Assembly (NCBI RefSeq): GCF_902493135.1
Contig: NZ_CABUOD010000002.1
Span: 117,361-181,360 of the forward strand
DNA length: 64,000 nt
From: an uncultured Parabacteroides sp.
GTDB lineage: Bacteria > Bacteroidota > Bacteroidia > Bacteroidales > Tannerellaceae
Direction: 5' to 3'
This document shows, one piece after another, positions 8,453-16,482 of the stretch. The translations under genes were made by a program, and so were the position numbers. The notes below the pieces were generated by a model. It made no database searches, was not told the origin of the DNA, and saw only the letters and a program-made list of their open reading frames with translations. Positions within the stretch are counted from its first letter, which is position 1. Every line of letters starts with the position of its first letter.

Positions 8453-9118
8453 TTATTTGTTACGAACCAAGACTCTATCAACCATACCGTAGGCCAAGGC
8501 TTCTTCTGCCGTCATCCAGTAGTCACGGTCGCTATCGTGTTCAACCTTTTCATAAGGCTGGCCGGAATGAGTCGATATAATCGTGTAGAGTTCCTTCTTT
8601 ACTTTCAGGATTTCACGGGCTGTGATCTCGATATCCGAAGCCTGTCCCTGCGCACCGCCTAACGGCTGGTGGATCATCACGCGGGAATGAGGCAACGCCA
8701 TACGCTTGCCTTTCGTTCCGGCTACCAGCAATACCGCAGCAAAAGAAGCAGCCATGCCTGTGCAGATAGTCGACACGTCGCTACTGATAAACTGCATCGT
8801 GTCATAAATGCCATATCCTGCATAAACAGAACCGCCGGGCGAATTGATATAAATTGAAATATCCTTGCCGGGATCGCTTGAATCCAGATACAACAACTGC
8901 GCCTGGATTACATTTGCCGTATAATCGTCAACCTGTGTACCTAAAAAAATGATACGGTCCATCATCAACCGTGAAAAAACGTCCATCTGAGCAACGTTCA
9001 ATTGGCGCTCTTCGATAATCGTCGGAGATATGTAACTGCTGGTTATATTCATATAACTGTCCAGCGCGTTACTGTTCATCCCTAAATGCTTCGTTGCATA
9101 CTTTCTGAAATCTTCCAT
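8453..9118 (-). CDS. clpP: ATP-dependent Clp protease proteolytic subunit ClpP
   Basis: Serine peptidase that forms the tetradecameric chamber of ClpXP. The catalytic triad is visible: Ser125 in GMAAS, His150 in MIHQPLGG, and the Asp in the HDSDRDYWM segment. The oxyanion-loop motif INSPGGSVYAG is at 91-101. At 221 aa it includes the N-terminal propeptide-like extension usual in this phylum. GMAASFAAV differs from the common GMAASMGAV just after the nucleophile. A terminator after tig suggests clpP also has its own promoter, which I cannot place. Confidence 0.97.
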   Translation of the reverse strand: MEDFRKYATKHLGMNSNALDSYMNITSSYISPTIIEERQLNVAQMDVFSRLMMDRIIFLGTQVDDYTANVIQAQLLYLDSSDPGKDISIYINSPGGSVYAGYGIYDTMQFISSDVSTICTGMAASFAAVLLVAGTKGKRMALPHSRVMIHQPLGGAQGQASDIEITAREILKVKKELYTIISTHSGQPYEKVEHDSDRDYWMTAEEALAYGMVDRVLVRNK

Positions 9119-9269
9119 AATCTATAGTCTTATTGTGTTGCCGAAAAGTCATAAAAAAAGGGATTCCCCTCTTACTTATCGGAATAACAAAGTTATAAAT
9201 AAATTTCTGAAAGAAACAACTTATTTGCTGTCCGATAAGATATTTTTTCGAGAGAAAGCCCTTTTTAGA

Positions 9270-9296
9270 TAAAAAAAGCAGCTACTGCTGCTTTTT
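9270..9296 (-). terminator. Terminator after tig
   Basis: Perfect 10-bp stem (9273-9282 with 9287-9296), a 4-base loop and a run of Ts on the minus strand, located 10 bases after the tig stop. It separates tig from clpP transcription at least partly. Confidence 0.85.
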
Positions 9297-9305
9297 CTGG
9301 TCGTT

Positions 9306-10661
9306 TTATTCTTCAAAAAGTTTATTGAACTCGTCGGCTGTCACATCCTTAGTATCCAGCTCGACCTGTCCTTTCAACCAGCCTGCCAGTTTTTCTTCAA
9401 CCGCACGGTCGATGATATTCTGCAGCGTCTGCTTGTTTTTCAAAATGTCTTTAGCATAGTTAGCCAATATGTCTTCCGGCACGGAAAGCATTCCATACTG
9501 GGCGAACTGTGCTTTCGCTACACGCTTGGCGAAGTCTTCGATGTCAGCATCTTCCACTTTCAATCCGTTTTCCTTCACCAGATTTTCTTTGATCAACTGA
9601 TATTTCAAATCTTCTATGATCTGAGGATATTCCTCGTCGATCTTTTCTTTCGTGTTCTTGTCATTGGCAACCAGCAACCAACGTTTCAGCAGGTCTTCAG
9701 CAAATGCCATTTCACCGGCTTTCTGAACCAGCAGGTCACGGGCGTCAACCAGGAATTTGAAGTCGCTCTGCGGAGTAAACTGTTCAGCCAGAGCTTCACG
9801 GATCTTGTTCTTGAATTCTTCTTCGCTGGTGACGACACCTTCGCCGAAGACTTTGTCAAACAATTCCTGGTTCAGTTCTGCATTCTTATGACGAGTCACT
9901 TCTGTGATTTCAAAACTGAAATCGCCAGTGATACCGCTAACGGCTGCTTTGTCCACTTTCAGGAAAGAAGCGATTTCGGCTTCTGCACCTTCATATGCCT
10001 TGTTCGGATTGAATACGATTACGGAGTTCTTCTTTGCACCGATGAATTTGGCTTTTTCAGCTTCATCCTTAATATACATCGGCATCAAAACGGCATCTTC
10101 AACAACGATACCTCCTTCTTTCGGAGAACCGTTTTCCAGTTCGGCAACCGTACCTTTCACCAAGTCTTTTTCTTCTACATCCTCAACCTGGTCGTATGCT
10201 CCGAAGTTAGCCTGATAAGCCTCAACTTGTTTGCCGATCATTTCGTCGTCGATATTAACTTGGTAATAAGGAACTTTGTCATTTTTGGACAGTTCGATCT
10301 TGATTTCCGGAGCCAACGCTACATCAAAACAAAATTCGAAGTCTTCCTGAGTATCGAAGTTGATTTCTTTCTGTTCAGTTTCGTTAGGCAGCGGTTCACC
10401 CAAAAGGTTCAGTTTGTTTTCACGGATATAGTTGTACAGATTTTCAGAAACCAGTTTATTGATTTCATCAGCCAATACATGCTTACCATACATTTTCTTT
10501 ACCATACCCATCGGGACCATACCTTTACGGAAACCCGGTACATCTGCTTTCTGACGGAAACTGCGAAGGCTCTTTTCAACCTTGTCTGCATAGTCAGCTT
10601 TCACTATTTCCAATTTCACAATGCCTTTTGTAGCATCAATGTTTTTAAACGAAACGTTCAT
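9306..10661 (-). CDS. tig: Trigger factor, ribosome-associated chaperone
   Basis: Binds the ribosome exit tunnel and nascent chains. The N-terminal ribosome-binding domain carries FRKGMVPMGMVKKMYG at about residues 44-59, the counterpart of the GFRxGKxP signature. The central PPIase-like domain is divergent, as in Bacteroidota, and the C-terminal arms are helical and rich in Lys and Glu. The 451 aa length is typical. It heads the tig-clpP-clpX block, linking folding and proteolysis. The GFRKGMVP form is a variant of the classic signature. Confidence 0.95.
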   Translation of the reverse strand: MNVSFKNIDATKGIVKLEIVKADYADKVEKSLRSFRQKADVPGFRKGMVPMGMVKKMYGKHVLADEINKLVSENLYNYIRENKLNLLGEPLPNETEQKEINFDTQEDFEFCFDVALAPEIKIELSKNDKVPYYQVNIDDEMIGKQVEAYQANFGAYDQVEDVEEKDLVKGTVAELENGSPKEGGIVVEDAVLMPMYIKDEAEKAKFIGAKKNSVIVFNPNKAYEGAEAEIASFLKVDKAAVSGITGDFSFEITEVTRHKNAELNQELFDKVFGEGVVTSEEEFKNKIREALAEQFTPQSDFKFLVDARDLLVQKAGEMAFAEDLLKRWLLVANDKNTKEKIDEEYPQIIEDLKYQLIKENLVKENGLKVEDADIEDFAKRVAKAQFAQYGMLSVPEDILANYAKDILKNKQTLQNIIDRAVEEKLAGWLKGQVELDTKDVTADEFNKLFEE

Positions 10662-10986
10662 TCTGAATGATTTATTTAATTAATAGTCTTGTTCGAATTT
10701 TAGGGTGCAAAATTAGACTTATTCTTTTAATCTCGCAAATTGTTTGCTTAATTTGTCATAACCGAGATAAATTTAGGAGCAATATTATTTTTTTCAAGCT
10801 AAAATGTTGTTTATCTAAAATAAATGCATTCCTTTGCGATGTGAAAGGGCATTAACCTTGAACGTACCTAACATTGTTTTTTATTTCTTCATTTACTCGT
10901 TACTTGTCGAATATCTCTCACTGTTACGAAATTCCGGTTTACAACTTTCATTAAGTAACAATTTTATTTTTAAATTTTCTATTTTT
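10662..10986. other. Divergent intergenic region between tig and the RRM gene
   Basis: This 325-base AT-rich gap holds the tig promoter and a long T-rich leader for the RRM gene. That leader includes a 7-bp inverted repeat (10899-10905 with 10953-10959). A weak plus-strand promoter candidate is TTG at 10807-10809, a 19-base spacer and TTCCTTTG at 10829-10836, which has one mismatch to TAnnTTTG. I see no ORF with coding character. Confidence 0.6.
10708..10738 (-). promoter_or_regulatory. Promoter of tig
   Basis: On the minus strand, TTG (10736-10738), a 20-base spacer, then TAATTTTG (10708-10715). The tig ATG follows 47 bases downstream. Confidence 0.7.
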
Positions 10987-11229
10987 ATGAACATTTATGT
11001 TGGTAACCTGAACTATCGTGTTCGGGAAGATGATTTGAAACAAGTAATGGAAGAATACGGTACGGTTGAATCCGTAAAGATCATCAAAGACCGTGAAACA
11101 GGCAAATCAAAAGGCTTTGGCTTCGTTGATATGCCGGACGATGAAGCTGCCAAGAAAGCGATCGCCGAGTTGAACGAAGCTGAATTCGAAGGCCGTCAGA
11201 TGGTAGTTAAAGAGGCCCGTCCTAAATAA
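10987..11229 (+). CDS. RRM-domain RNA-binding protein
   Basis: An 80-aa protein that is a single RNA recognition motif. RNP2 is NIYVGNL at residues 2-8 and RNP1 is KGFGFVDM at 41-48, with the usual beta-alpha-beta-beta-alpha-beta order and KEARPK at the end. Proteins of this kind are abundant, small, single-stranded RNA binders in Bacteroidota, which lack Hfq in many lineages; a role as a global post-transcriptional regulator is inference. The ATG at 10987 begins directly at the domain; an upstream in-frame extension would add low-complexity residues and is rejected. The long T-rich leader could allow autoregulation. Confidence 0.92.
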   Translation: MNIYVGNLNYRVREDDLKQVMEEYGTVESVKIIKDRETGKSKGFGFVDMPDDEAAKKAIAELNEAEFEGRQMVVKEARPK

Positions 11230-11252
11230 TTACTTTTCCGGGAAAAAATAAG

Positions 11253-11286
11253 AAACTTCTGCTTATCTTTGGGCAGAAGTTTTTTT
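11253..11286 (+). terminator. Terminator after the RRM gene
   Basis: Perfect 10-bp stem (11253-11262 with 11273-11282) followed by a T-run to 11286, abutting the next gene's ATG at 11287. Its loop contains TATCTTTG (11264-11271), a possible -7 box for the next gene. Confidence 0.8.
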
Positions 11287-12195
11287 ATGCTTAAAAATAT
11301 GTTCTTAAAAGGTATATATGCCGGAAGGCCGGCCATCTTCCAATTGATCGTCCTGCTTCTGCTGGTTCTCGCAGGTGCAGTTTTTTCATCGCTGATTGTC
11401 ATGGGGTCATTCTACATGATCTATGGTTTGCAGACCGAGATAACACAATATCCCGACATGATGCGTTTGCTGCAACTTTTTTCAGCTATCGGGACATTTC
11501 TCTTCCCGGCATTGTCACTTGCGTGGTTGTGCAGCAACAATCCGAAAGAATATCTGTCGATCGGGAAAGTACCTAAAGGGCATATTTTGTTTCTTACGTT
11601 TCTAAGTGTCTTTTTACTTTCTCCTACCATCAGCCTGACCGGATTACTGAACAAGCAGATGGAATTACCTTCTTTTATGGAACCTGTTGAAAACTGGATG
11701 CGGTCACAAGAAGAAACCGCCGAACGGTTAACCTTGACATTGCTGGCAGGGAAGGGGATCATAACCCTGCTTTTTAACCTGATCGTCATTGCCGTGGCTG
11801 CCGGAGTGACAGAAGAATTCCTTTTCAGAGGCGCTTTACAACGGATTATCGGGAAATGGACACATAATCATCATATCGTTATCTGGAGTGCAGCCATTAT
11901 TTTCAGTGCTTTCCACATGCAGTTTTTCGGTTTCCTGCCCCGTATGCTGTTAGGCGCTTATTTCGGATATTTGCTCTATTGGAGCCGGAATATCTGGATA
12001 CCGGTCTTTGCCCATTTCGTCAACAATACATTTGCCGTAATCAGCATGTCGGACGCCCGGTTGAAAGATAATGAATTTATCACCGGGGATATCTCCACAG
12101 AAAATCTGCTGCCTTACACAATTGTAGCCATTATCACGCTTTATCTGTTTCATTATTGTACTAAACACATAAAAAAACAACTCGCAGACCAATAA
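11287..12195 (+). CDS. CPBP family intramembrane metalloprotease
   Basis: A multi-pass membrane protein of the CAAX-protease/bacteriocin-processing family. The catalytic motifs are TEEFLFRG (EExxxR) near residue 180, the FHMQFFGF His motif near residue 215, and HFVNNTF near residue 245. About eight hydrophobic segments are visible and the length is 302 aa. I choose the ATG at 11287; an upstream TTG start would lie in the terminator stem. Substrates are unknown; members cleave prenylated or leader peptides near the membrane, and no peptide substrate gene is seen nearby. It converges on lptB with four bases between stop codons. Confidence 0.88.
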   Translation: MLKNMFLKGIYAGRPAIFQLIVLLLLVLAGAVFSSLIVMGSFYMIYGLQTEITQYPDMMRLLQLFSAIGTFLFPALSLAWLCSNNPKEYLSIGKVPKGHILFLTFLSVFLLSPTISLTGLLNKQMELPSFMEPVENWMRSQEETAERLTLTLLAGKGIITLLFNLIVIAVAAGVTEEFLFRGALQRIIGKWTHNHHIVIWSAAIIFSAFHMQFFGFLPRMLLGAYFGYLLYWSRNIWIPVFAHFVNNTFAVISMSDARLKDNEFITGDISTENLLPYTIVAIITLYLFHYCTKHIKKQLADQ

Positions 12196-12199
12196 AAAG

Positions 12200-12952
12200 T
12201 CAGAAATCTTTTTTGCGAAGCACAAAGTCTTTACCCAGATATTTTTCACGCACAATTTCGTTCTCGGCCAACTGCTCGGCTGTTCCCTGGAAAAGCACTT
12301 TTCCTTCGAACAGCAGGTAGGCGCGGTCACAGATGCTCAAAGTCTCGTACACGTTATGGTCCGTGATCAGAATCCCGATATTCTTGTGTTTCAGCTTCGC
12401 GACAATACTCTGGATATCTTGCACGGCAATCGGGTCTACTCCGGCGAACGGTTCGTCAAGCATGATAAATTTCGGATCGATAGCCAGACAGCGGGCGATC
12501 TCGGCACGTCGGCGTTCACCTCCGGACAACTGGTCCCCTAAATTCTTCCGTACCTTATTCAAGCCGAATTCGGCAATGAGGCTTTCCAGTTTTTCTTTCT
12601 GGTATTCAGGAGTCGTCTCAGTCATTTCCAGTACGGAACGGATATTATCCTCCACCGTCATTTTACGAAAAATAGACGCCTCCTGGGCCAAGTAACCGAT
12701 ACCGTTACGGGCGCGTTTATACACAGGAAACTTCGTGATCTCCATATCGTTCAAGAATATCTTCCCTTCATTGGGAGTCACCAATCCTACCGTCATATAG
12801 AAAGTTGTCGTTTTCCCGGCTCCGTTCGGTCCGAGCAATCCCACGATCTCTCCCTGCTTCACATTGATCGAAACATGATTTACAACGGTACGCGTCTTAT
12901 ATTTCTTAACGAGATCCTCCGTACGGAGCACCATTTGTTGTTCGTCTGCCAT
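12200..12952 (-). CDS. lptB: LPS export ABC transporter ATP-binding protein LptB
   Basis: ATPase that powers lipopolysaccharide extraction by LptFG and transport to the outer membrane. It has Walker A GPNGAGKT at residues 41-48, the Q-loop GIGYLAQEASIFRKM, the ABC signature LSGGERRRAEIARCLA and Walker B FIMLDEPFAGVDP. The GERRR variant of the signature is diagnostic for LptB. The start is the ATG at 12952 (MADEQQ), two codons inside a TTG-started ORF; the protein is 250 aa. It lies apart from other lpt genes. Confidence 0.95.
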   Translation of the reverse strand: MADEQQMVLRTEDLVKKYKTRTVVNHVSINVKQGEIVGLLGPNGAGKTTTFYMTVGLVTPNEGKIFLNDMEITKFPVYKRARNGIGYLAQEASIFRKMTVEDNIRSVLEMTETTPEYQKEKLESLIAEFGLNKVRKNLGDQLSGGERRRAEIARCLAIDPKFIMLDEPFAGVDPIAVQDIQSIVAKLKHKNIGILITDHNVYETLSICDRAYLLFEGKVLFQGTAEQLAENEIVREKYLGKDFVLRKKDF

Positions 12953-13040
12953 ATCCAATATCTTTACCGCAAAGAAACGGAATTAATTCCTTCTATACAA
13001 ATTGTTTTGAATTTACAGAAAAAACGATTCGAAATACGAG

Positions 13041-14606
13041 TCAACCGACTATAAGCCAACTTCCCAAATTTCGCTCCTCCGCACTGAAAGAGACACCGAC
13101 TTTTATCAACTTGCGGCCATCTGCAAAATAAGGGATCAAATAACCTTTTTCATCTATTTGCCGGAGCGCATCTTCGGCACTACCATCAAGTTTAAATTCA
13201 AAAACATAGATAAAGTCAGGAGTACGGACTACAGCATCTGCACGTCCCCGACAACTTTGTATCTCAACATCGGCATATTGTCCTAACAGTTTGAAAACCA
13301 AGTAAAAAACAACCTGATAGTGGCGTTCGGTCTTTTCATTCAAAGCATACGGAAAATCGGCAAAAAAGGATTTCAAGCGAGTGAGAAAAGCCTCGGTTTC
13401 GCCGGCCCACAATTCATCGTTGAATTTACCGATATAAAACGGACCGTCAGCACCAGATACCGGCGTGTAAAGCGGAATCAGAAAATTCAGGAATCCATAT
13501 TTCACTTCTTCATTCGGATAGCCCAATTTATAGAGGGCATAGCGGTTATTAAATCCTTTAATTGTCAGATAACCACTCTGATAAAGCATGGGGACAGGAT
13601 TTCGGTAATCCGCACGATAATCGGTCAGGCTTGCAGCCGTCACTTCGATTCCTTCCAAATCACGGAGATCATAGTTCGTCTTCTTCAACAAATCGACTAA
13701 AAAGGTTGGTGTACCGGTAGCAAACCAGAAATTAGCCAATCGCTTTTTTGATAATGCACTTAATACACTGAAAGGATTGAACATGCCTTCCACAGCATCT
13801 TCACAGAAATAATAACCATCATACATTTGAGCCATCTTAGCAAGGATTCCGTCAAAAGAAAGTTTTTCCTTTTCCGCCAATGCCCATAACTCAGGTTCGA
13901 AATTTTCAGCAATTTCCCGACAGGTCAAACCGCAAAGTTCTGCATATTGCTCATCCAAACTAATATCATTCAACTGGTTTAACGTACTAAAGACGCCTAC
14001 CTGGGCGAATTTCGTGACTCCGGTTATAAATATAAACCGTATATAAGGATCGGCACTTTTCAACACCGTATAAAAAGCAGTCAAAATGCGACGAAATTCA
14101 TCCTGCAAATCCGTATCATGAAAAGTCTGTAACAAAGGTTTATCGTACTCATCAACCAAAATGACAACACGCTGTCCTGTTTTCTCATAAGCTGTACGAA
14201 TCACATTCATAAAACGAATGGAAGAACTAATCTCGACCGACTCTATACCATATCGTTTTTCCCAATTAAGCAGCTGTTCATTCAACTTACCCTCCAAACG
14301 TGCTCCAGAGTCATATTTCTCCGCATTCAAATCCAAATGCAACACCGGATATTCAATCCAGTCTTTCTCCAGTTGTCCTATCGCTAACCCTTCAAACAGC
14401 TCTTTCTTTCCCTGAAAATAGGCCTCTAATGTAGACAGTAAAAGACTTTTGCCAAATCTCCTGGGACGGCTCAGGAAATAAGGTTTTCCCATTGTGACCA
14501 ATTGATAAACTAAAGAGGTCTTATCAACATAAAGATACCCTTCCTGTCTTAGGAATTCAAAACTCTGTATCCCAATCGGTAATTTACGCAACGTAACTGT
14601 ACTCAT
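13041..14606 (-). CDS. AAA-ATPase-like / PD-(D/E)XK nuclease-like protein
   Basis: A 521-aa member of a family expanded in gut Bacteroidota. The N-terminal AAA-ATPase-like domain shows LPIGIQSFEFLRQEGYLYVD at residues 7-26, a P-loop variant RPRRFGKSLLLSTLEAYF near residue 48, and VVILVDEYDKPL (Walker B) near 147. The C-terminal PD-(D/E)XK domain includes ADAVVRTPDFIYVFEFKLDG near 455-475, where D, E and K form the nuclease core. The function is unknown; roles in defence or mobile-element biology have been suggested for the family, but nothing here decides it. A minus-strand -7 box TACATTTG is at 14630-14637. A relative with the same layout lies at 44747-46465. Confidence 0.85.
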   Translation of the reverse strand: MSTVTLRKLPIGIQSFEFLRQEGYLYVDKTSLVYQLVTMGKPYFLSRPRRFGKSLLLSTLEAYFQGKKELFEGLAIGQLEKDWIEYPVLHLDLNAEKYDSGARLEGKLNEQLLNWEKRYGIESVEISSSIRFMNVIRTAYEKTGQRVVILVDEYDKPLLQTFHDTDLQDEFRRILTAFYTVLKSADPYIRFIFITGVTKFAQVGVFSTLNQLNDISLDEQYAELCGLTCREIAENFEPELWALAEKEKLSFDGILAKMAQMYDGYYFCEDAVEGMFNPFSVLSALSKKRLANFWFATGTPTFLVDLLKKTNYDLRDLEGIEVTAASLTDYRADYRNPVPMLYQSGYLTIKGFNNRYALYKLGYPNEEVKYGFLNFLIPLYTPVSGADGPFYIGKFNDELWAGETEAFLTRLKSFFADFPYALNEKTERHYQVVFYLVFKLLGQYADVEIQSCRGRADAVVRTPDFIYVFEFKLDGSAEDALRQIDEKGYLIPYFADGRKLIKVGVSFSAEERNLGSWLIVG

Positions 14607-14803
14607 ATTTCTTTATTTTCAGAATAAGACAAATGTAAGAATATAATCTTGAATAATCGATTATATTCTATAAAACAAAATACTCAAAGGCTGTGTTTCC
14701 GAACAACTCGTCCATGCGTCCTTATTGACTTACAGCCCAGTTTAGTTTAGATACAAACCAGAAGTATCAAGCAGGAAATGAACAGTTGTTCCCAGATTTG
14801 CGT

Positions 14804-14811
14804 TATATTTG
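14804..14811 (+). promoter_or_regulatory. -7 box upstream of mlaE
   Basis: TATATTTG, a perfect -7 box 30 bases before the mlaE ATG. No TTG at the correct distance is visible. Confidence 0.5.
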
Positions 14812-14840
14812 CAGACTGTAATTGAATAGAAACATAATAA

Positions 14841-15590
14841 ATGATGAATAAAGCATTACATCAAGTAGGTGAGTATGTCATGTTGATGGGGAAATGTATC
14901 TCCGTTCCAAACCGGTGGAGCATGTTCTTCAAGCAGCTGATAAAGGAAATATACAAATTAGGAGTCGATTCGCTCTGGATTGTCATTATCATTTCCATTT
15001 TTATCGGTACGGTTATCGCCATCCAGATTTCGCTGAACATCAGTTCACCGCTTATCCCTAAATTCACGATCGGATACACGACACGTGAAATTATCCTGCT
15101 GGAATTCTCTTCTTCCATCATGTCGTTGATTCTGGCGGGTAAAGTCGGCAGCAACATTGCCTCCGAGATCGGGACCATGCGTGTGACGGAGCAGATCGAC
15201 GCGATGGAGATCATGGGAGTCAACTCCGCCAATTTCCTGATCCTGCCGAAGATGGTCGGTATGATGACTTTCATTCCGGTATTGGTTATCTTCAGTATGT
15301 TCACCGGTATTTTGGGAGGTATCGCAGCCAGCCATTCCACGGGCACAGGTATGACTCCCGCCTCTTTCGAATATGGTTTGCAGTTCTATTTCAATGAGTT
15401 CTACATCTGGTACTCCATCATTAAATCCGTCGTGTATGCGTTTATTATTTCATCCATAGCCGCCTATTTCGGTTATAATGTGAAAGGCGGTGCACTGGAA
15501 GTAGGCAAAGCCAGTACGAACGCAGTCGTTATGAGCAGTATCATGATTCTGCTGGCCGACGTGATCTTAACCAACTTAATGCTGACATAA
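14841..15590 (+). CDS. mlaE: MlaE-type ABC transporter permease
   Basis: A 249-aa inner-membrane permease of the phospholipid transport (maintenance of outer-membrane asymmetry) system. It has about five membrane segments, beginning with SLWIVIIISIFIGTVIAIQI. The conserved EFSSSIMSLILAGKVGSNIASEIG region is near 94-118, with GTMRVTEQIDAMEIMGVN near 118-135, the family signature that contacts the ATPase. Three bases separate its stop from the next gene, so the two form an operon. The MlaD-type substrate-binding gene is not adjacent in this window. Confidence 0.92.
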   Translation: MMNKALHQVGEYVMLMGKCISVPNRWSMFFKQLIKEIYKLGVDSLWIVIIISIFIGTVIAIQISLNISSPLIPKFTIGYTTREIILLEFSSSIMSLILAGKVGSNIASEIGTMRVTEQIDAMEIMGVNSANFLILPKMVGMMTFIPVLVIFSMFTGILGGIAASHSTGTGMTPASFEYGLQFYFNEFYIWYSIIKSVVYAFIISSIAAYFGYNVKGGALEVGKASTNAVVMSSIMILLADVILTNLMLT

Positions 15591-15593
15591 AAA

Positions 15594-16382
15594 ATGGTAG
15601 AAGTAAAACATATCACCAAGTCCTTTGAAGGACGCGTTGTCCTGAATGACATCAGCGCCGTCTTCGAAACGGGAAAAACAAACCTGATTATCGGGCGAAG
15701 CGGCTCCGGGAAAACGGTTCTTATCAAAAATATTATCGGGTTGATGCGTCCGGATTCGGGAGAGATTTTGTATGACGGCCGTGACTTGACATCGATGGAT
15801 AAGCACGAATTGAACATGTTGCGCCGTGAAATGGGTATGCTGTTCCAAGGATCGGCCTTGTTCGACAGCATGACGGTTTTGGAAAATGTCATGTTCCCGC
15901 TGGATATGTTCTCAAACGACACTTACAAAGACCGCCTGAAACGCGCCCAGTTCTGTCTGGATCGTGTGAACCTGTCGGAAGCCGGCCATCTCTATCCGTC
16001 CGAGATCAGCGGCGGTATGATGAAACGTGCCGCTATTGCCCGCGCCATCGCCCTGAACCCGAAATATCTGTTCTGTGACGAACCGAACTCCGGCCTGGAC
16101 CCCAAGACTTCGTTGATTATCGACGACCTGATCCACGATATCACCGCCGAATACAAAATGACGACTATCATCAACACGCATGACATGAACTCCGTCATGA
16201 ATATCGGTGAAAACATTATCTTCATCAAAGAAGGCGTAAAAGAATGGCAGGGTAACAGTAAGGAAGTCATCACTTCCAAGAACAAAGCACTGAACGACTT
16301 CATCTTCGCTTCCGACCTGTTCCGTAAGGTAAAAGAGGTCGAGGAAGAAGAGTTAAAAGAAGAAAAACTGAAAGCAAAGTAA
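15594..16382 (+). CDS. mlaF: MlaF-type ABC transporter ATP-binding protein
   Basis: A 262-aa ATPase partner of the preceding permease. Walker A GRSGSGKT is at residues 34-41, the Q-loop region is MGMLFQGSALFDSMTV, the signature is EISGGMMKRAAIARA, and Walker B is YLFCDEPNSGLDP. The GGMMKR signature and GSALFDS are characteristic of MlaF-like ATPases. The C-terminus ends in a charged Glu/Lys tail. It is followed at once by a tandem hairpin region. Confidence 0.92.
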   Translation: MVEVKHITKSFEGRVVLNDISAVFETGKTNLIIGRSGSGKTVLIKNIIGLMRPDSGEILYDGRDLTSMDKHELNMLRREMGMLFQGSALFDSMTVLENVMFPLDMFSNDTYKDRLKRAQFCLDRVNLSEAGHLYPSEISGGMMKRAAIARAIALNPKYLFCDEPNSGLDPKTSLIIDDLIHDITAEYKMTTIINTHDMNSVMNIGENIIFIKEGVKEWQGNSKEVITSKNKALNDFIFASDLFRKVKEVEEEELKEEKLKAK

Positions 16383-16388
16383 AAAATT

Positions 16389-16473
16389 ATCCGATGCCCA
16401 TCGGATGAAAAAACTATGGGCATCGGATCGGAAAGGGATAGGCATCGGATTATTTACTGATGCCTATTTTTTA
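16389..16473. terminator. Tandem hairpins built from one repeated word, bidirectional terminator
   Basis: Hairpin 1 is a perfect 13-bp inverted repeat (16389-16401 with 16416-16428). Hairpin 2 has 9-bp arms (16438-16446 with 16459-16467) and a T-run to 16473. The word GGCATCGGAT occurs twice directly (16419-16428 and 16441-16450) and once inverted in the first arm. It lies between the convergent mlaF and glycosidase genes. Confidence 0.75.
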
Positions 16474-16482
16474 TCTATACCT

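Noticed and set aside
10834..10986. 51-codon N-terminal extension of the RRM protein
   Set aside because: Low-complexity, T-rich leader sequence; the RRM fold begins directly at the ATG at 10987.
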